Part shown: one piece after another, positions 1 to 7,802 of the stretch
How positions within the stretch are numbered: position 1 is the stretch's first letter
Layout: every line of letters starts with the position of its first letter
Assembly (NCBI GenBank): GCA_946886855.1
Contig: CAMPJJ010000060.1
Span: forward strand, 1 to 35,947
Origin: an uncultured Roseateles sp.
GTDB lineage: Bacteria; Pseudomonadota; Gammaproteobacteria; Burkholderiales; Burkholderiaceae
Length of the DNA: 35,947 bases
Direction: 5' to 3'
Program-made: the position numbers and the translations under genes
The notes under the pieces: model-generated
What the model saw: the letters and a program-made list of their open reading frames with translations, nothing else
The model's database searches: none
What the model was told of the DNA's origin: nothing

Positions 1-1
1 C

Positions 2-85
2 GTCGCCGCGAATGCCGATGCGATCGGCTACATCGAGAAGTCGGCCGTCGACGGCTCGGTGAAGGTGGTGTTGAGCGTCGATTGA
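2..85 (+). CDS. C-terminal end of a small PstS-like phosphate-binding protein (partial)
   Basis: Frame 2 is open from the window edge and ends at TGA 83-85, giving 27 residues that finish IEKSAVDGSVKVVLSVD. This ending (a 'GYIEKSAVD' turn followed by a final beta strand) is typical of the short phosphate ABC-type substrate-binding proteins found in Burkholderiales, often beside a chemotaxis receptor as here. Only the tail is present, so the start, signal peptide and ligand residues cannot be judged. The assignment is by resemblance of a short tail and is therefore moderate. Confidence 0.6.
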   Translation, partial: VAANADAIGYIEKSAVDGSVKVVLSVD

Positions 86-90
86 CGCCA

Positions 91-120
91 GCGCCTGGGC
101 GGCCTTGAGGCCGCCCGCGC
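91..120 (+). terminator. GC-rich hairpin after the partial CDS, possible terminator without U-tract
   Basis: GGGCGGCC (97-104), loop TTGA, GGCCGCCC (109-116) forms a perfect 8-bp stem. Outer GCGC/GCGC arms (91-94 and 117-120) extend it across a 2-nt bulge. It starts 6 nt after the stop codon at 85. No T-run follows, so intrinsic termination is doubtful. It may be an mRNA 3'-end structure. Confidence 0.4.
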
Positions 121-234
121 CGACCGGTGCGAGTCCGCGCAGACGGACCGGCCGGTGGGTGCATCGGTGCCCCGCGAGGAGGGCGCCGCGACCTGGGGAG
201 GTCGTTGGAGACACAGGATGAATTGGAGTCAGGC

Positions 235-1749
235 ATGAACTTGAAGACCCGTATCGCGATGCTGCCCGTGCTGGCGGCGATCGTTTTCGCGGTGGGCATC
301 GCGGTGGTGCTGTTCTTTTCGTCGCGGACCTCGGGCGCGATCCATGCGCTGGGCGAGGTCGACTATCCGTACCTCGTGGCCACCAACCAGGTGGCCGCGC
401 AGCTCGAGGCCTTGGGCGGGACGATCCAGTCCGCCGTCGCCGAGGGCGAGAAGAAGCGCCTGGACGAAGCCGCCGAGCGCGCGACCGCCATGCGCAAGGT
501 GATCGCGTCGATCAAGGCGATCCCGGGCCGCGCCGATGCCGGCGCGAAGCTGGAGAGCGGTTTCGAGGCCTACTACGCCGCGTCGGTCGAGACCGCGCAG
601 CTGTTCCTGGGCATCAAGCAGGGCGACCAGGCCGGTGCCATTCCCAAGATGCAGGCGGCGCAGAAGGCGCTGGAGCAGACGCTGGGCGACGCGCGCGCCG
701 ATGCGAAGACGACCTTCGACGCGACGCTGTCGAGCGCAGAGAAGGGCGTCGGCTCGGGCCTGTGGGCGACGGTGCTGAGCGGACTGATCGTGGTCGTGTG
801 CCTGGGGGCCGGATCGTGGCTGCTGATCACCAGCGTGTGGCGCCAGCTCGGCGGCGAGCCCGAGTACGCCCGCGACGTGATGCGCCAGATGGCCGAGGGC
901 GACCTGTCGCAGACCATCCAGGTGGCGCCCGGTGCCGATGCCAGCCTGCTGGCGGCCGTGCGCGACATGTCGCAGGGCTTGTCGGCGATCGTCGGCAATG
1001 TGCGCAGCGGCACGGATTCGATGACGCTGGCGTCGCGCGAGATCGCCGCCGGCAACCAGGACCTGTCGGTGCGGACCGAGAAGCAGGCGGGTTCGCTGGA
1101 GCAGACCGCGTCCAACATGCAGCAGCTGACCGAGACCGTGCGCCAGAGCGCCGACGCGGCCAGCCAGGCGAACCAGCTGGCCGGCAGCGCGGCGGCCGTC
1201 GCGAAGAAGGGCGGCGAGGTCGTGGGTCAGGTCGTCTCGACGATGGACGACATCAGCGCGAGCTCGCGCAAGATCGGCGACATCATCGGCACCATCGACG
1301 GCATCGCGTTCCAGACCAACATCCTGGCGCTGAATGCGGCGGTCGAAGCGGCCCGCGCGGGCGAACAGGGCCGCGGCTTCGCCGTCGTCGCGAGCGAGGT
1401 CCGTTCGCTGGCGCAGCGCAGCGCCGAGGCGGCCAAGGAGATCAAGACGCTGATCGGTGCGAGCGTGACGCGTGTCGAGGCCGGTTCGCGCCTGGTGCAG
1501 GATGCCGGCGCGACGATGGAGGAGATCGTGGCCAGCGTGCAGCGCGTGTCCGACATCATCAGCGAGATCACTGCGGCCTCTGTCGAGCAGAGCCAGGGCA
1601 TCGGCCACGTCAACGAATCGGTGGTCCAGCTCGACCAGATGACGCAGCAGAACGCCGCGCTGGTCGAGGAGGCCGCCGCCGCCGCCAACAGCCTCGAACA
1701 GCAGGCCCGCACGCTGCAGTCCGCCGTCTCGACCTTCAAGCTGAACTGA
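235..1749 (+). CDS. Methyl-accepting chemotaxis protein
   Basis: This is a 504-residue inner-membrane chemoreceptor that relays a periplasmic signal to CheA/CheW. TM1 spans about residues 8-28 and a helical periplasmic sensor domain about 29-175. TM2 is at about 176-199, followed by a HAMP-like linker and a long MCP signalling coiled coil. The hairpin tip carries the near-invariant stretch around [20 protein letters not shown] and [12 protein letters not shown] (about 356-388). The C-terminus ends STFKLN, with no NWETF-type CheR-tethering pentapeptide. I chose the ATG at 235 because it places a positively charged MNLKTR directly before TM1; the open frame extends upstream to 127 but that part is not protein-like. 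The ligand is unknown. The neighbouring PstS-like gene raises, but does not prove, a phosphate-related role. Confidence 0.95.
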   Translation: MNLKTRIAMLPVLAAIVFAVGIAVVLFFSSRTSGAIHALGEVDYPYLVATNQVAAQLEALGGTIQSAVAEGEKKRLDEAAERATAMRKVIASIKAIPGRADAGAKLESGFEAYYAASVETAQLFLGIKQGDQAGAIPKMQAAQKALEQTLGDARADAKTTFDATLSSAEKGVGSGLWATVLSGLIVVVCLGAGSWLLITSVWRQLGGEPEYARDVMRQMAEGDLSQTIQVAPGADASLLAAVRDMSQGLSAIVGNVRSGTDSMTLASREIAAGNQDLSVRTEKQAGSLEQTASNMQQLTETVRQSADAASQANQLAGSAAAVAKKGGEVVGQVVSTMDDISASSRKIGDIIGTIDGIAFQTNILALNAAVEAARAGEQGRGFAVVASEVRSLAQRSAEAAKEIKTLIGASVTRVEAGSRLVQDAGATMEEIVASVQRVSDIISEITAASVEQSQGIGHVNESVVQLDQMTQQNAALVEEAAAAANSLEQQARTLQSAVSTFKLN

Positions 1750-1801
1750 CGCACGCCCTGGTCCGCCACCCACGGTCCGAGTCGGCGCAAGCCCGCCTTC
1801 C

Positions 1802-1807
1802 TATAAT
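1802..1807 (+). promoter_or_regulatory. Candidate -10 box upstream of the rhodanese gene
   Basis: A consensus TATAAT lies 35 nt before the TTG start at 1843, in the 93-nt gap after the chemoreceptor gene. No convincing -35 hexamer is visible about 17 nt upstream. It may drive the rhodanese-grxC stretch and perhaps the genes beyond. Confidence 0.45.
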
Positions 1808-1842
1808 CCTCGGCTTTTGCATCCAACCGAACGGGCCCTGCC

Positions 1843-2262
1843 TTGAAGTTCCTGATTGAAAACTGGTATCTCGTGCTGTCGGCCCTGGTGTCGGGCGGTC
1901 TGCTGCTGTGGACGTCCATGCGCGGCAAGGCGGGCGGCGTACCGACGGCCGAGGCGGTGCGACTGGTCAACCGCGAGAAGGGTGTGCTGGTCGACGTGAG
2001 CGAGCCGGAGGAGTTTGCCGCCGCCCATGCGAAGGGGGCGCGCAACGTGCCGCTGTCCACGTTGACTGGCACGGACCTCCCGGTCAAGCAACTGCCGAGC
2101 AACAAGGCCCTGCCGGTGGTGCTGCTGTGCAAGACCGGCGCACGCGCGCAGCGCGCTGCTGGCATCCTTCAGAAACAGGGCTACGCGAACGCGGTTGCTG
2201 TCCAGGGGGGTCTGACCGCCTGGCGCGAGGCGAGTTTGCCTGTCGAGACGTCCGCGGCCTGA
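1843..2262 (+). CDS. Membrane-anchored rhodanese-like sulfurtransferase
   Basis: A 139-residue protein with an N-terminal membrane anchor (about residues 5-24) followed by one rhodanese domain. The active-site loop CKTGAR begins at Cys96, the persulfide-forming cysteine, and the domain opens with the usual VLVDVSEPEEFAAAH strand-turn. The family moves sulfane sulfur, but the acceptor here is not known. It starts with TTG; no in-frame ATG precedes the membrane segment and the ribosome site is weak. It heads the rhodanese-grxC-secB-gpsA block that is conserved in Burkholderiales, which suggests a link to thiol redox and export. Confidence 0.88.
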   Translation: MKFLIENWYLVLSALVSGGLLLWTSMRGKAGGVPTAEAVRLVNREKGVLVDVSEPEEFAAAHAKGARNVPLSTLTGTDLPVKQLPSNKALPVVLLCKTGARAQRAAGILQKQGYANAVAVQGGLTAWREASLPVETSAA

Positions 2263-2335
2263 CCGCCCTGGCGCCCGCGCCGGCATTCGGATTGCCGGAA
2301 GAGGGACGTCCGATACGATTCTTGGAGAACTGGCG

Positions 2336-2593
2336 ATGGCCGCCGTGAAGATGTATACGACCCTGGTCTGCCCGTACTGTGTGCGGGCCAAGCACCTGCT
2401 CAAGCAGCGCGGGGTGAGTCAGATCGAGGAAGTGCGCGTGGACCTGGATCCGTCGCAGCGCGACGCGATGATCCAGCAGACCGGTCGCCGCACGGTGCCG
2501 CAGATCTTCATCGGCGAGACCCACGTCGGCGGCTGCGACGACCTGATCGCGCTGGACCAGCGCGGCGGACTGCAACCCTTGTTGCAGGCCTGA
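2336..2593 (+). CDS. grxC: Glutaredoxin 3
   Basis: An 85-residue dithiol glutaredoxin, the usual length for GrxC. The redox motif CPYC is at residues 12-15, the cis-proline TVPQIF loop follows in the middle, and the GG-CDD glutathione-binding segment (GGCDDLIAL) is near the C-terminus. It reduces protein disulfides and mixed disulfides using glutathione in the cytoplasm. GGAG at 2324-2327 gives a well-spaced ribosome site for the ATG. It lies 73 nt after the rhodanese gene and is followed by a terminator hairpin before secB. Confidence 0.97.
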   Translation: MAAVKMYTTLVCPYCVRAKHLLKQRGVSQIEEVRVDLDPSQRDAMIQQTGRRTVPQIFIGETHVGGCDDLIALDQRGGLQPLLQA

Positions 2594-2666
2594 CACCGTT
2601 GCACCCGAAGTCGTCGCCGATCTCCGGAAACCCCTCACCGGACTGTCGCGGACGCTCGGTCATAAT

Positions 2667-2698
2667 GCCCGCCACGGCTCGCCGCTGGCGGGCTTTTT
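2667..2698 (+). terminator. Intrinsic terminator between grxC and secB
   Basis: GCCCGCCA (2667-2674) pairs perfectly with TGGCGGGC (2686-2693), and TTTTT (2694-2698) follows. The 11-nt loop can itself pair partly (CGGC/GCCG). The T-run ends only 15 nt before the secB ATG. A CATAAT -10-like box (2661-2666) lies immediately upstream, so the grxC terminator and a possible secB promoter overlap. Confidence 0.75.
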
Positions 2699-2713
2699 CA
2701 TTTGGATGACCCC

Positions 2714-3181
2714 ATGGCCGACGACAACAACGCTCCCGTGTTCCAGATCCAGCGCATGTACCTGAAGGACCTGTCGCTGGAGCAGCCCAACGCCCCGGCG
2801 ATCCTGCTGGAGCAGGCTCAGCCGCAGGTCGACATCAAGCTCTCGCTGGCCGCCGAACCGGTCGCCGAAGGCCTGTTCGAAGTCAGCGTCACCGCCACCG
2901 TCACGACGACGGTGCAGGACAAGACCCTGTTCCTGATCGAAGCCAAGCAGGCTGGCATCTTCGAGATCCGCAACCTGCCGCAGGACCAGCTCGAAGGCAT
3001 CCTGGCGATCGTCTGCCCGCAGATGATCTACCCGTATCTGCGCGCGATCGTCTCCGACGTCTGCACCCGCGCCGGCTTCCCGCCGGTGGTGCTGACGGAA
3101 GTGAACTTCCAGGCGATGTTCGAAGCGCAGCAGGCGCAGATGGCCGCCAACGGCCAGGGCGGCGAAGCCGTTCCGAACTGA
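2714..3181 (+). CDS. secB: Protein-export chaperone SecB
   Basis: A 155-residue protein matching SecB over its full length. The N-terminal [17 protein letters not shown] strand and the hydrophobic groove segment are present. The conserved core [16 protein letters not shown] precedes [25 protein letters not shown], and the C-terminus carries the [10 protein letters not shown] segment. SecB is a cytosolic tetramer that holds preproteins unfolded and delivers them to SecA. The frame extends to 2702, but the ATG at 2714 (MADDNN) fits the family. Its neighbours grxC and gpsA are the classical secB neighbours in proteobacteria. Confidence 0.97.
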   Translation: MADDNNAPVFQIQRMYLKDLSLEQPNAPAILLEQAQPQVDIKLSLAAEPVAEGLFEVSVTATVTTTVQDKTLFLIEAKQAGIFEIRNLPQDQLEGILAIVCPQMIYPYLRAIVSDVCTRAGFPPVVLTEVNFQAMFEAQQAQMAANGQGGEAVPN

Positions 3182-3274
3182 GCCTCGGCCCATGAGCGCG
3201 CCGGCCTCGCGGACCTGTCCGCCGGCCGGCGTGTTTCATTGCGGGCGTCCTTCCATCGATCCTCCGAACCGACC

Positions 3275-4300
3275 ATGACTGCTCCGCGCATGAAGATCAG
3301 CGTGCTCGGCGCCGGTGCCTGGGGCACGGCGCTGGCCATCGCCGCGAGCGCGCGCCATGAGGTGACGCTGTGGGCGCGCGACGCCGCCGCGATCGCCGCG
3401 ATGCGCGCCGAGCGCCGCAACGTCCGCTACCTGCCGGAGTCGCCGCTGCCGGCGGCACTGGGGCTGACCGACGACCTCGACGGCGCGCTCGCGCACGGCC
3501 GCGACGGCTTGATCGTCATCGCGACGCCGATGTCGGGGCTGCGCGGCATGCTGGCGCGCCTCCCGGCGGGGGCGCGGGCGCAATGGCTGTGCAAGGGCTT
3601 CGAGTCCGGTACCGGCCTGCTGGGCCACGAGATCGCCCGCGAAGTGGCGCCGCAACTGGCCACAGGCATCCTGTCGGGACCGAGCTTCGCGCAGGAAGTG
3701 GCCGCCGGCCAGCCGACCGCGCTCGTGTCCGCCTCGGGCGACGCGGCCCTCGCGCAACTGGGCGTGTCCGCCTTCCACAGCGAGCGCCTGCGCGTGTACT
3801 CGTCGGCCGATCCGGTCGGTGTCGAAGTCGGCGGCGCGGTGAAGAACGTGATGGCGATCGCCGTCGGCATCGCCGATGGCCTGCGGCTCGTCGCCGAGGC
3901 GAAAGGCGTGAAAGGCCCCGGCCTCAACGCCCGTGCCGCGCTGATCACGCGCGGGCTGGCAGAGATGCAGCGGCTCGCGCTCGCGCTGGGCGCGCAGCAG
4001 GAGACCTTGCTCGGGCTCGCGGGTCTGGGCGATCTGGTGCTCACGGCCACCGGCGACCTGTCGCGCAACCGCCGCGTCGGCCTGCTGCTCGCCGAGGGCC
4101 TGGACCTGCCCGGCATCCTCGTGAAGCTGGGCCATGTCGCGGAAGGCGTCTACAGCGCGCCGACCGTGCTGGCACGCGCGCGGCGTGCCGGCGTCGACAT
4201 GCCGATCACCGCCGCGGTGGTCGAGGTCCTGGAAGGACGCATGACCACGCATGAAGCCCTGGACGCGCTGATGGGGCGCCAGGCCAAGTCCGAGTGGTGA
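3275..4300 (+). CDS. gpsA: Glycerol-3-phosphate dehydrogenase [NAD(P)+]
   Basis: A 341-residue cytosolic enzyme that reduces dihydroxyacetone phosphate to sn-glycerol-3-phosphate, the backbone of membrane phospholipids. The N-terminal Rossmann motif [10 protein letters not shown], the WARD segment of the coenzyme pocket and the central [19 protein letters not shown] helix with its catalytic lysine are all visible. So is the C-terminal [20 protein letters not shown] substrate-site motif. The ATG at 3275 is chosen. A second in-frame ATG at 3290 (MKISVLG) is also possible, and neither has a strong ribosome site. Its end overlaps the next gene's GTG start by 7 nt. Confidence 0.96.
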   Translation: MTAPRMKISVLGAGAWGTALAIAASARHEVTLWARDAAAIAAMRAERRNVRYLPESPLPAALGLTDDLDGALAHGRDGLIVIATPMSGLRGMLARLPAGARAQWLCKGFESGTGLLGHEIAREVAPQLATGILSGPSFAQEVAAGQPTALVSASGDAALAQLGVSAFHSERLRVYSSADPVGVEVGGAVKNVMAIAVGIADGLRLVAEAKGVKGPGLNARAALITRGLAEMQRLALALGAQQETLLGLAGLGDLVLTATGDLSRNRRVGLLLAEGLDLPGILVKLGHVAEGVYSAPTVLARARRAGVDMPITAAVVEVLEGRMTTHEALDALMGRQAKSEW

Positions 4301-5286
4301 GTCGCCGCCGGTGGATCGCCGCGGCAACGGCCACGGCCGCCACGACTGCGCTCGGTGCGTGGCCGTTGTCCGGGCGTGCCGCGACACCGTGGCCGTCGCG
4401 GCCGATCCGCCTCGTCGTGCCGTTCCCGGGCGGCAGTTCGCCGGACCTGATCGCGCGTTATCTCGCCGAGCCGCTGTCGCAGGCGCTCGGTCAGACGATC
4501 GTCGTCGACAACAAGCCGGGTGCCGGCGGCAACATCGGCACCGGCGTGGTCGCCAAGTCCGCGCCTGACGGCCACACGCTGCTGTTCACGATCCAGGGGC
4601 CGTTGATCACCGCGCCGCTGTTGGCGAAGGCACTGCCCTACGACCCGCAGCGCGAGCTGCGCGCGGTCAGCTTCATCGCCAGTTCGCCGAACGTGCTCGT
4701 CGTGCCGCCGTCGCTCGGCGTGGACACGCTGGCGCAGTTCGTCGCGCTGGCGAAGCAGCGCTCGGGCGCTCTGAACTACGGCAGCATCGGCAACGGCAGT
4801 GCGGCGCATCTCGCGATGGAATCGTTCATGGCCCGTGCTGGGTTGAAGCTGGTGCACGTGCCGTATGCCGGCTTCCCCCAGGTCGTGAATGCGATGCTGG
4901 CCGGCCAGATCCACGCCGGCTTCATGGTGCCAGCCATAGCGATGCCGCAGGTGAGGGCCGGGAAGCTGAAGGCGCTGGCGGTGACCAGCGCCGGACGCTT
5001 CGGCGCGCTGGCGGAACTGCCGACGGTCGCCGAGTCCGGATATGCCGGCTTCGAGGCCACGTCGTGGCAGGCGCTGCTGGCGCCGGCTGGAACGCCCGAG
5101 GCGATCGTGCGTCGCGTGGCTGAGGAAGTCATCCGCATCGTCCGCGGTGAAGCCTTCCGGCGCGAATTGCTGCCGCTCTACTTCAGCGCGGCAGGCACCT
5201 CGCCCGAGGGACTGGACAGCCTCATCAGCGACGAACGCAAGCGCTGGGGCGCGCTGATCCGCCAACTCAAACTCGAACGCGAGTAG
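4294..5286 (+). CDS. Bug-family tripartite tricarboxylate transporter substrate-binding protein
   Basis: A 330-residue periplasmic binding protein of the Bug (TctC-like) family, which is greatly expanded in Burkholderiales. The N-terminus has a twin-arginine-like SRRRW followed by a hydrophobic stretch ending at GRAA, an export signal. The mature part begins with the family motif [19 protein letters not shown] and contains [15 protein letters not shown] and the [17 protein letters not shown] and [10 protein letters not shown] segments that line the ligand pocket. The start is one of two adjacent GTG codons (4294 or 4297), inside the end of gpsA. No TctA/TctB membrane genes are nearby, so it is an orphan receptor of unknown ligand. 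Confidence 0.9.
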   Translation: MVSRRRWIAAATATAATTALGAWPLSGRAATPWPSRPIRLVVPFPGGSSPDLIARYLAEPLSQALGQTIVVDNKPGAGGNIGTGVVAKSAPDGHTLLFTIQGPLITAPLLAKALPYDPQRELRAVSFIASSPNVLVVPPSLGVDTLAQFVALAKQRSGALNYGSIGNGSAAHLAMESFMARAGLKLVHVPYAGFPQVVNAMLAGQIHAGFMVPAIAMPQVRAGKLKALAVTSAGRFGALAELPTVAESGYAGFEATSWQALLAPAGTPEAIVRRVAEEVIRIVRGEAFRRELLPLYFSAAGTSPEGLDSLISDERKRWGALIRQLKLERE

Positions 5287-5339
5287 GCGTCCTGCGACGG
5301 TCGCTGGAGAGGGAGTCTCGGGAGACCAAGCCGTGGAGA

Positions 5340-5810
5340 TCAGACGCCGTCGAGGTAGCCGTTCTGCCGCCACGCCTCGAAGACCGCTACGGCCACTGCG
5401 TTGCTGAGGTTCAGGCTGCGCTGGCCGTCGCGCATCGGCAGCCGCACGCGTTGGTCGAGCGGGAAGCTGTCGCGCAACGCCGTCGGCAGACCGGCCGTCT
5501 CGCAACCGAAGACCAGCCAGTCGCCGGGCTTGAGCTCGACCGATGGCAGCAGCCGGCTGCCGCGCGTCGTGAACGCGAACATCCGCGCCGCATCGGGCCG
5601 TTCCGAAGCGATGAACCGCTCCCAGTCGCCATGCCGCAGCACCGGGGCGTACTCGTGATAGTCCAGCCCGGCGCGCTGCAGCAGCCTGTCCTCCATCGAG
5701 AACCCCAGCGGCTCGATCAGGTGCAGCCGGCAGCCGGTGTTGGCCGCGAGCCGGATCACGTTGCCGGTGTTGGGCGGAATCTCCGGATGGACCAGCACGA
5801 TGTTGAACAT
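5340..5810 (-). CDS. trmL: tRNA (cytidine(34)-2'-O)-methyltransferase
   Basis: A 156-residue SPOUT-fold methyltransferase (YibK/TrmL type), normal length for the family. It uses S-adenosylmethionine to 2'-O-methylate the wobble nucleotide of certain leucine tRNAs. Diagnostic segments are the N-terminal LVHPEIPPNTGNVIRLAANT, the central VFGCETAGLP, and the knot motif MRDGQRSLNLSNAVAV near the C-terminus. It is 24 nt downstream of comF on the same strand, so the two are probably co-transcribed. It converges on the Bug-protein gene, with only a weak GTCTC/GAGAC hairpin between them. Confidence 0.95.
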   Translation of the reverse strand: MFNIVLVHPEIPPNTGNVIRLAANTGCRLHLIEPLGFSMEDRLLQRAGLDYHEYAPVLRHGDWERFIASERPDAARMFAFTTRGSRLLPSVELKPGDWLVFGCETAGLPTALRDSFPLDQRVRLPMRDGQRSLNLSNAVAVAVFEAWRQNGYLDGV

Positions 5811-5834
5811 GGGGCGAAGCTCTTTCGACAGGGG

Positions 5835-6584
5835 TCAGGGCGTGCGCGCGGCGACCCAGGCCTGCACGTCGCGGGCACCCGCGCGTTGCAAGGCCAGCGC
5901 CGCCTCGTGCAGCGTGGCGCCGCTGGTCATGACGTCGTCGACGATCGCGACACGCAGGCCGTGCACCGGCTTCACGACGGCGAACGCGCCGCGCAGGTTG
6001 CCACGGCGCTCGTCGAGCGGCAGCTGCGCCTGCTGGTCGGTGTGACGCACGCGCATCAGGGTCAGCGCGCAAAGTCGGGATTGTCGCTCGGCCTCCGGCG
6101 GCAGCACGAGGCGGCGCGCGATCTCGTGCGCCTGGTTGTAGCCGCGCTCGCGCAGGCGCTGTGCCGACAACGGAACCGGCACGACGAGGTCGGGCGGCTC
6201 GACCTGCGCGAGCGCCAGCGCGCGGGACAACCGCCTCGCGAGCAGCGGCGCATGTTCGAGCCGCTCGCCGAACTTCAGACCCAGCAGCAGCCGGTCCCAC
6301 GGAAACAGGTAATCCATCGCCGCGATGCATCGCGACAACGGCATCGGATGTGCCGCGCATCGTCCGCAGCGCATCGCGTCCGTGGCGCGCCCGCCGGTTG
6401 GCAGGCGAAGGGCGCAGAGCGCGCACCGCGGACCCGCGTCGACCGGGTGTCCGGCCTCGCAGTCCTTGCACAGCGGGCCGCGACACCAGCATCGGCAGAA
6501 CGCGCACTGCCCCGGCCAGAACCGCGCGAGGCCGCTTGCCATCGAGGATCGCGCCAATGACCGGTGCCGGAACAGGTCAAGCAT
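5835..6584 (-). CDS. comF: ComF family phosphoribosyltransferase-like protein
   Basis: A 249-residue protein. Its N-terminal third carries paired cysteines forming a zinc-finger-like region (C27/C30, C39/C42, C54/C57, C73/C76). The remainder is a phosphoribosyltransferase fold with PLSAQRLRERGYNQA and the PRPP-binding loop VAIVDDVMTSGATLHE at about 212-227. ComF homologues are needed for DNA uptake in naturally competent bacteria, where they appear to help single-stranded DNA cross the inner membrane. The substrate of the PRT-like domain is not settled. It is divergent from the methyltransferase-like gene with only 21 nt between the start codons. Confidence 0.93.
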   Translation of the reverse strand: MLDLFRHRSLARSSMASGLARFWPGQCAFCRCWCRGPLCKDCEAGHPVDAGPRCALCALRLPTGGRATDAMRCGRCAAHPMPLSRCIAAMDYLFPWDRLLLGLKFGERLEHAPLLARRLSRALALAQVEPPDLVVPVPLSAQRLRERGYNQAHEIARRLVLPPEAERQSRLCALTLMRVRHTDQQAQLPLDERRGNLRGAFAVVKPVHGLRVAIVDDVMTSGATLHEAALALQRAGARDVQAWVAARTP

Positions 6585-6591
6585 GGCCGCC

Positions 6592-6597
6592 TACAAT
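6592..6597 (+). promoter_or_regulatory. Candidate -10 box implying a leaderless transcript
   Basis: TACAAT lies just 8 nt before the ATG at 6606, in the 21-nt gap between comF and the methyltransferase-like gene. A start site the usual 6-8 nt downstream of this box would fall at or next to the A of the ATG. The ATG has no Shine-Dalgarno-like sequence before it, which fits a leaderless mRNA. Confidence 0.35.
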
Positions 6598-6605
6598 CCC
6601 GCCCC

Positions 6606-7523
6606 ATGACTGGAGATGAGGCCTTGCCGCCGAGCACACAGCAGATCGATGCGGGCGCGGCGCGGCGGCAGCGCCGTCGCCTGGCCGCGTCCAACCAGGC
6701 CCCGTGGCTGCATCAGGAAGTGGCCACGCGCATGCTGGACCGGCTGCCGGTGATCCGGCTCCAGCCGACGGCCGTGCTGCAGAGCCGCCCGTCGATCGGC
6801 GGCGGCGACGAAGGCCTGCGCCAGCACTACCCGCAGGCGACCCAGCTGTGGCTCGAACCTGACGCCGACGTGCGCGCGCTGCTCGCGCAACGCCTCAAGC
6901 GCGGCTTCATGCAATCGATGGTGGACAAGCTGCGCGGCAGCGCGACGACCGAGCTCATCACCGAGCCGCCGGCCGGCGCCGCGCAACTGGCGTGGTCCAA
7001 CATGGAACTGCACGCCGAGGCCGACAAGCCCGAGCTCGTGAAGCGCTGGCACACGGGTCTCGCGGTCGAAGGCTGCCTGATGTTCTCGTGCCTCGGCCCC
7101 GACAGCTTCATCGAGCTGCGCCCGATCTTCGCCCGCGAGGGCTGGGGACCGCCGGCACCGGACTGGGTCGACATGCACGACCTCGGCGACCTGCTGGTGC
7201 ATGCGGGCTTCGCGGATCCGGTGATGGACCAGGAGCACCTGCGCCTCACCTGGGGGTCGCCGCAGGACCTGCTGCGCGATCTGCGCGCCCTCGGCGGCAA
7301 CCTGGCGCCCGCCCGCCTGCGCGGTCTGCGCACGACGGCCTGGCGCGAGCGGCTCATGCACGCGCTCGAATCGCTGCGCGGCGCGGACGGCCGGCTGTCG
7401 CTGAGCATCGAACTGGTCTACGGCCATGCGTTCAAGCCTCAACCGAAGGTGAAGGTGGCGGCCACGACCGAGGTCTCGCTGGATCAGATGCGGGCGATGG
7501 TGCGCGGCGCGGGCAAACACTGA
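6606..7523 (+). CDS. BioC-like methyltransferase homologue with a degenerate SAM motif
   Basis: A 305-residue protein resembling the BioC-like proteins that sit beside comF in Burkholderiales. BioC methylates malonyl-ACP to start biotin synthesis. The class I methyltransferase layout can be followed: strand 1 is AVLQSRPSIGGGDEGLRQHY, strand 2 ends TQLWLEPD, and the later part has MFSCLGPDSFIELRPIF, then DMHDLGDLLVHAGFADPVMDQEHLRLTW, which matches BioC well. However, the usual glycine-rich D/E-x-G-x-G-x-G cofactor motif is replaced by SRPSIGGGDEG, and the N-terminus is rich in arginine. Whether it still binds SAM is open. I chose the ATG at 6606 because it begins right after the only -10-like box. 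The family match is fairly sure; biotin synthesis is not. Confidence 0.7.
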   Translation: MTGDEALPPSTQQIDAGAARRQRRRLAASNQAPWLHQEVATRMLDRLPVIRLQPTAVLQSRPSIGGGDEGLRQHYPQATQLWLEPDADVRALLAQRLKRGFMQSMVDKLRGSATTELITEPPAGAAQLAWSNMELHAEADKPELVKRWHTGLAVEGCLMFSCLGPDSFIELRPIFAREGWGPPAPDWVDMHDLGDLLVHAGFADPVMDQEHLRLTWGSPQDLLRDLRALGGNLAPARLRGLRTTAWRERLMHALESLRGADGRLSLSIELVYGHAFKPQPKVKVAATTEVSLDQMRAMVRGAGKH

Positions 7524-7645
7524 CCCCCGTCCGTCGCGGGCTCGGCTAGCCCCGCGTTGCCAGAGGGCGAGAGCGCACCATTCTGCGGGTAATCCTGGGC
7601 GGTTTCGCGCGCTGCGCCCAGTCATAGTGCGCCAGGGGGGTGGGC

Positions 7646-7651
7646 TAGAAT
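7646..7651 (+). promoter_or_regulatory. Candidate -10 box for the cox operon
   Basis: TAGAAT lies in the 279-nt gap upstream of coxB and would give a leader of about 145 nt containing a long hairpin. No good -35 is visible. A small inverted repeat (CTGGGCG/CGCCCAG, 7595-7601 and 7615-7621) lies just upstream. Confidence 0.3.
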
Positions 7652-7702
7652 CCGCCCCCGACTGGAGTACGTCTGCTGGCCCCGTAGGTTTCCGCCATCG
7701 CC

Positions 7703-7741
7703 TGGCGCCGGAGCCCGCGTTACGAGCGGGCTCGAGCGCCA
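7703..7741 (+). promoter_or_regulatory. Long hairpin in the coxB leader
   Basis: GAGCCCGC (7711-7718) and GCGGGCTC (7726-7733) form a perfect 8-bp stem with a 7-nt loop. Outer arms TGGCGC (7703-7708) and GCGCCA (7736-7741) continue it across a 2x2 internal loop, for 14 pairs in total. No T-run follows, so it is not a classical terminator. A GGAGGAGA (7751-7758) follows, before a 5-codon GTG-TGA reading frame at 7764. The coxB ATG is at 7803. Confidence 0.5.
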
Positions 7742-7802
7742 AAGCCGCCTGGAGGAGACCTGGGTGACAAGAGCTTGAGAAAGACTGGATAAAGAGACGA
7801 CC

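Noticed and set aside
5310..5330. GTCTC/GAGAC hairpin between the Bug gene and trmL as a terminator
   Set aside because: Only 5 bp with a 2-nt loop and no T-run on either strand.
4150..6507. Open frame of 785 codons on the minus strand across gpsA, the Bug gene, trmL and comF
   Set aside because: Arg/Ala-rich translation without domains, running antisense or out of frame to well-supported genes; a product of high GC content.
7764..7778. Five-codon GTG-TGA reading frame in the coxB leader as a real peptide gene
   Set aside because: Too short to support as a gene on its own; mentioned only as part of the structured leader.
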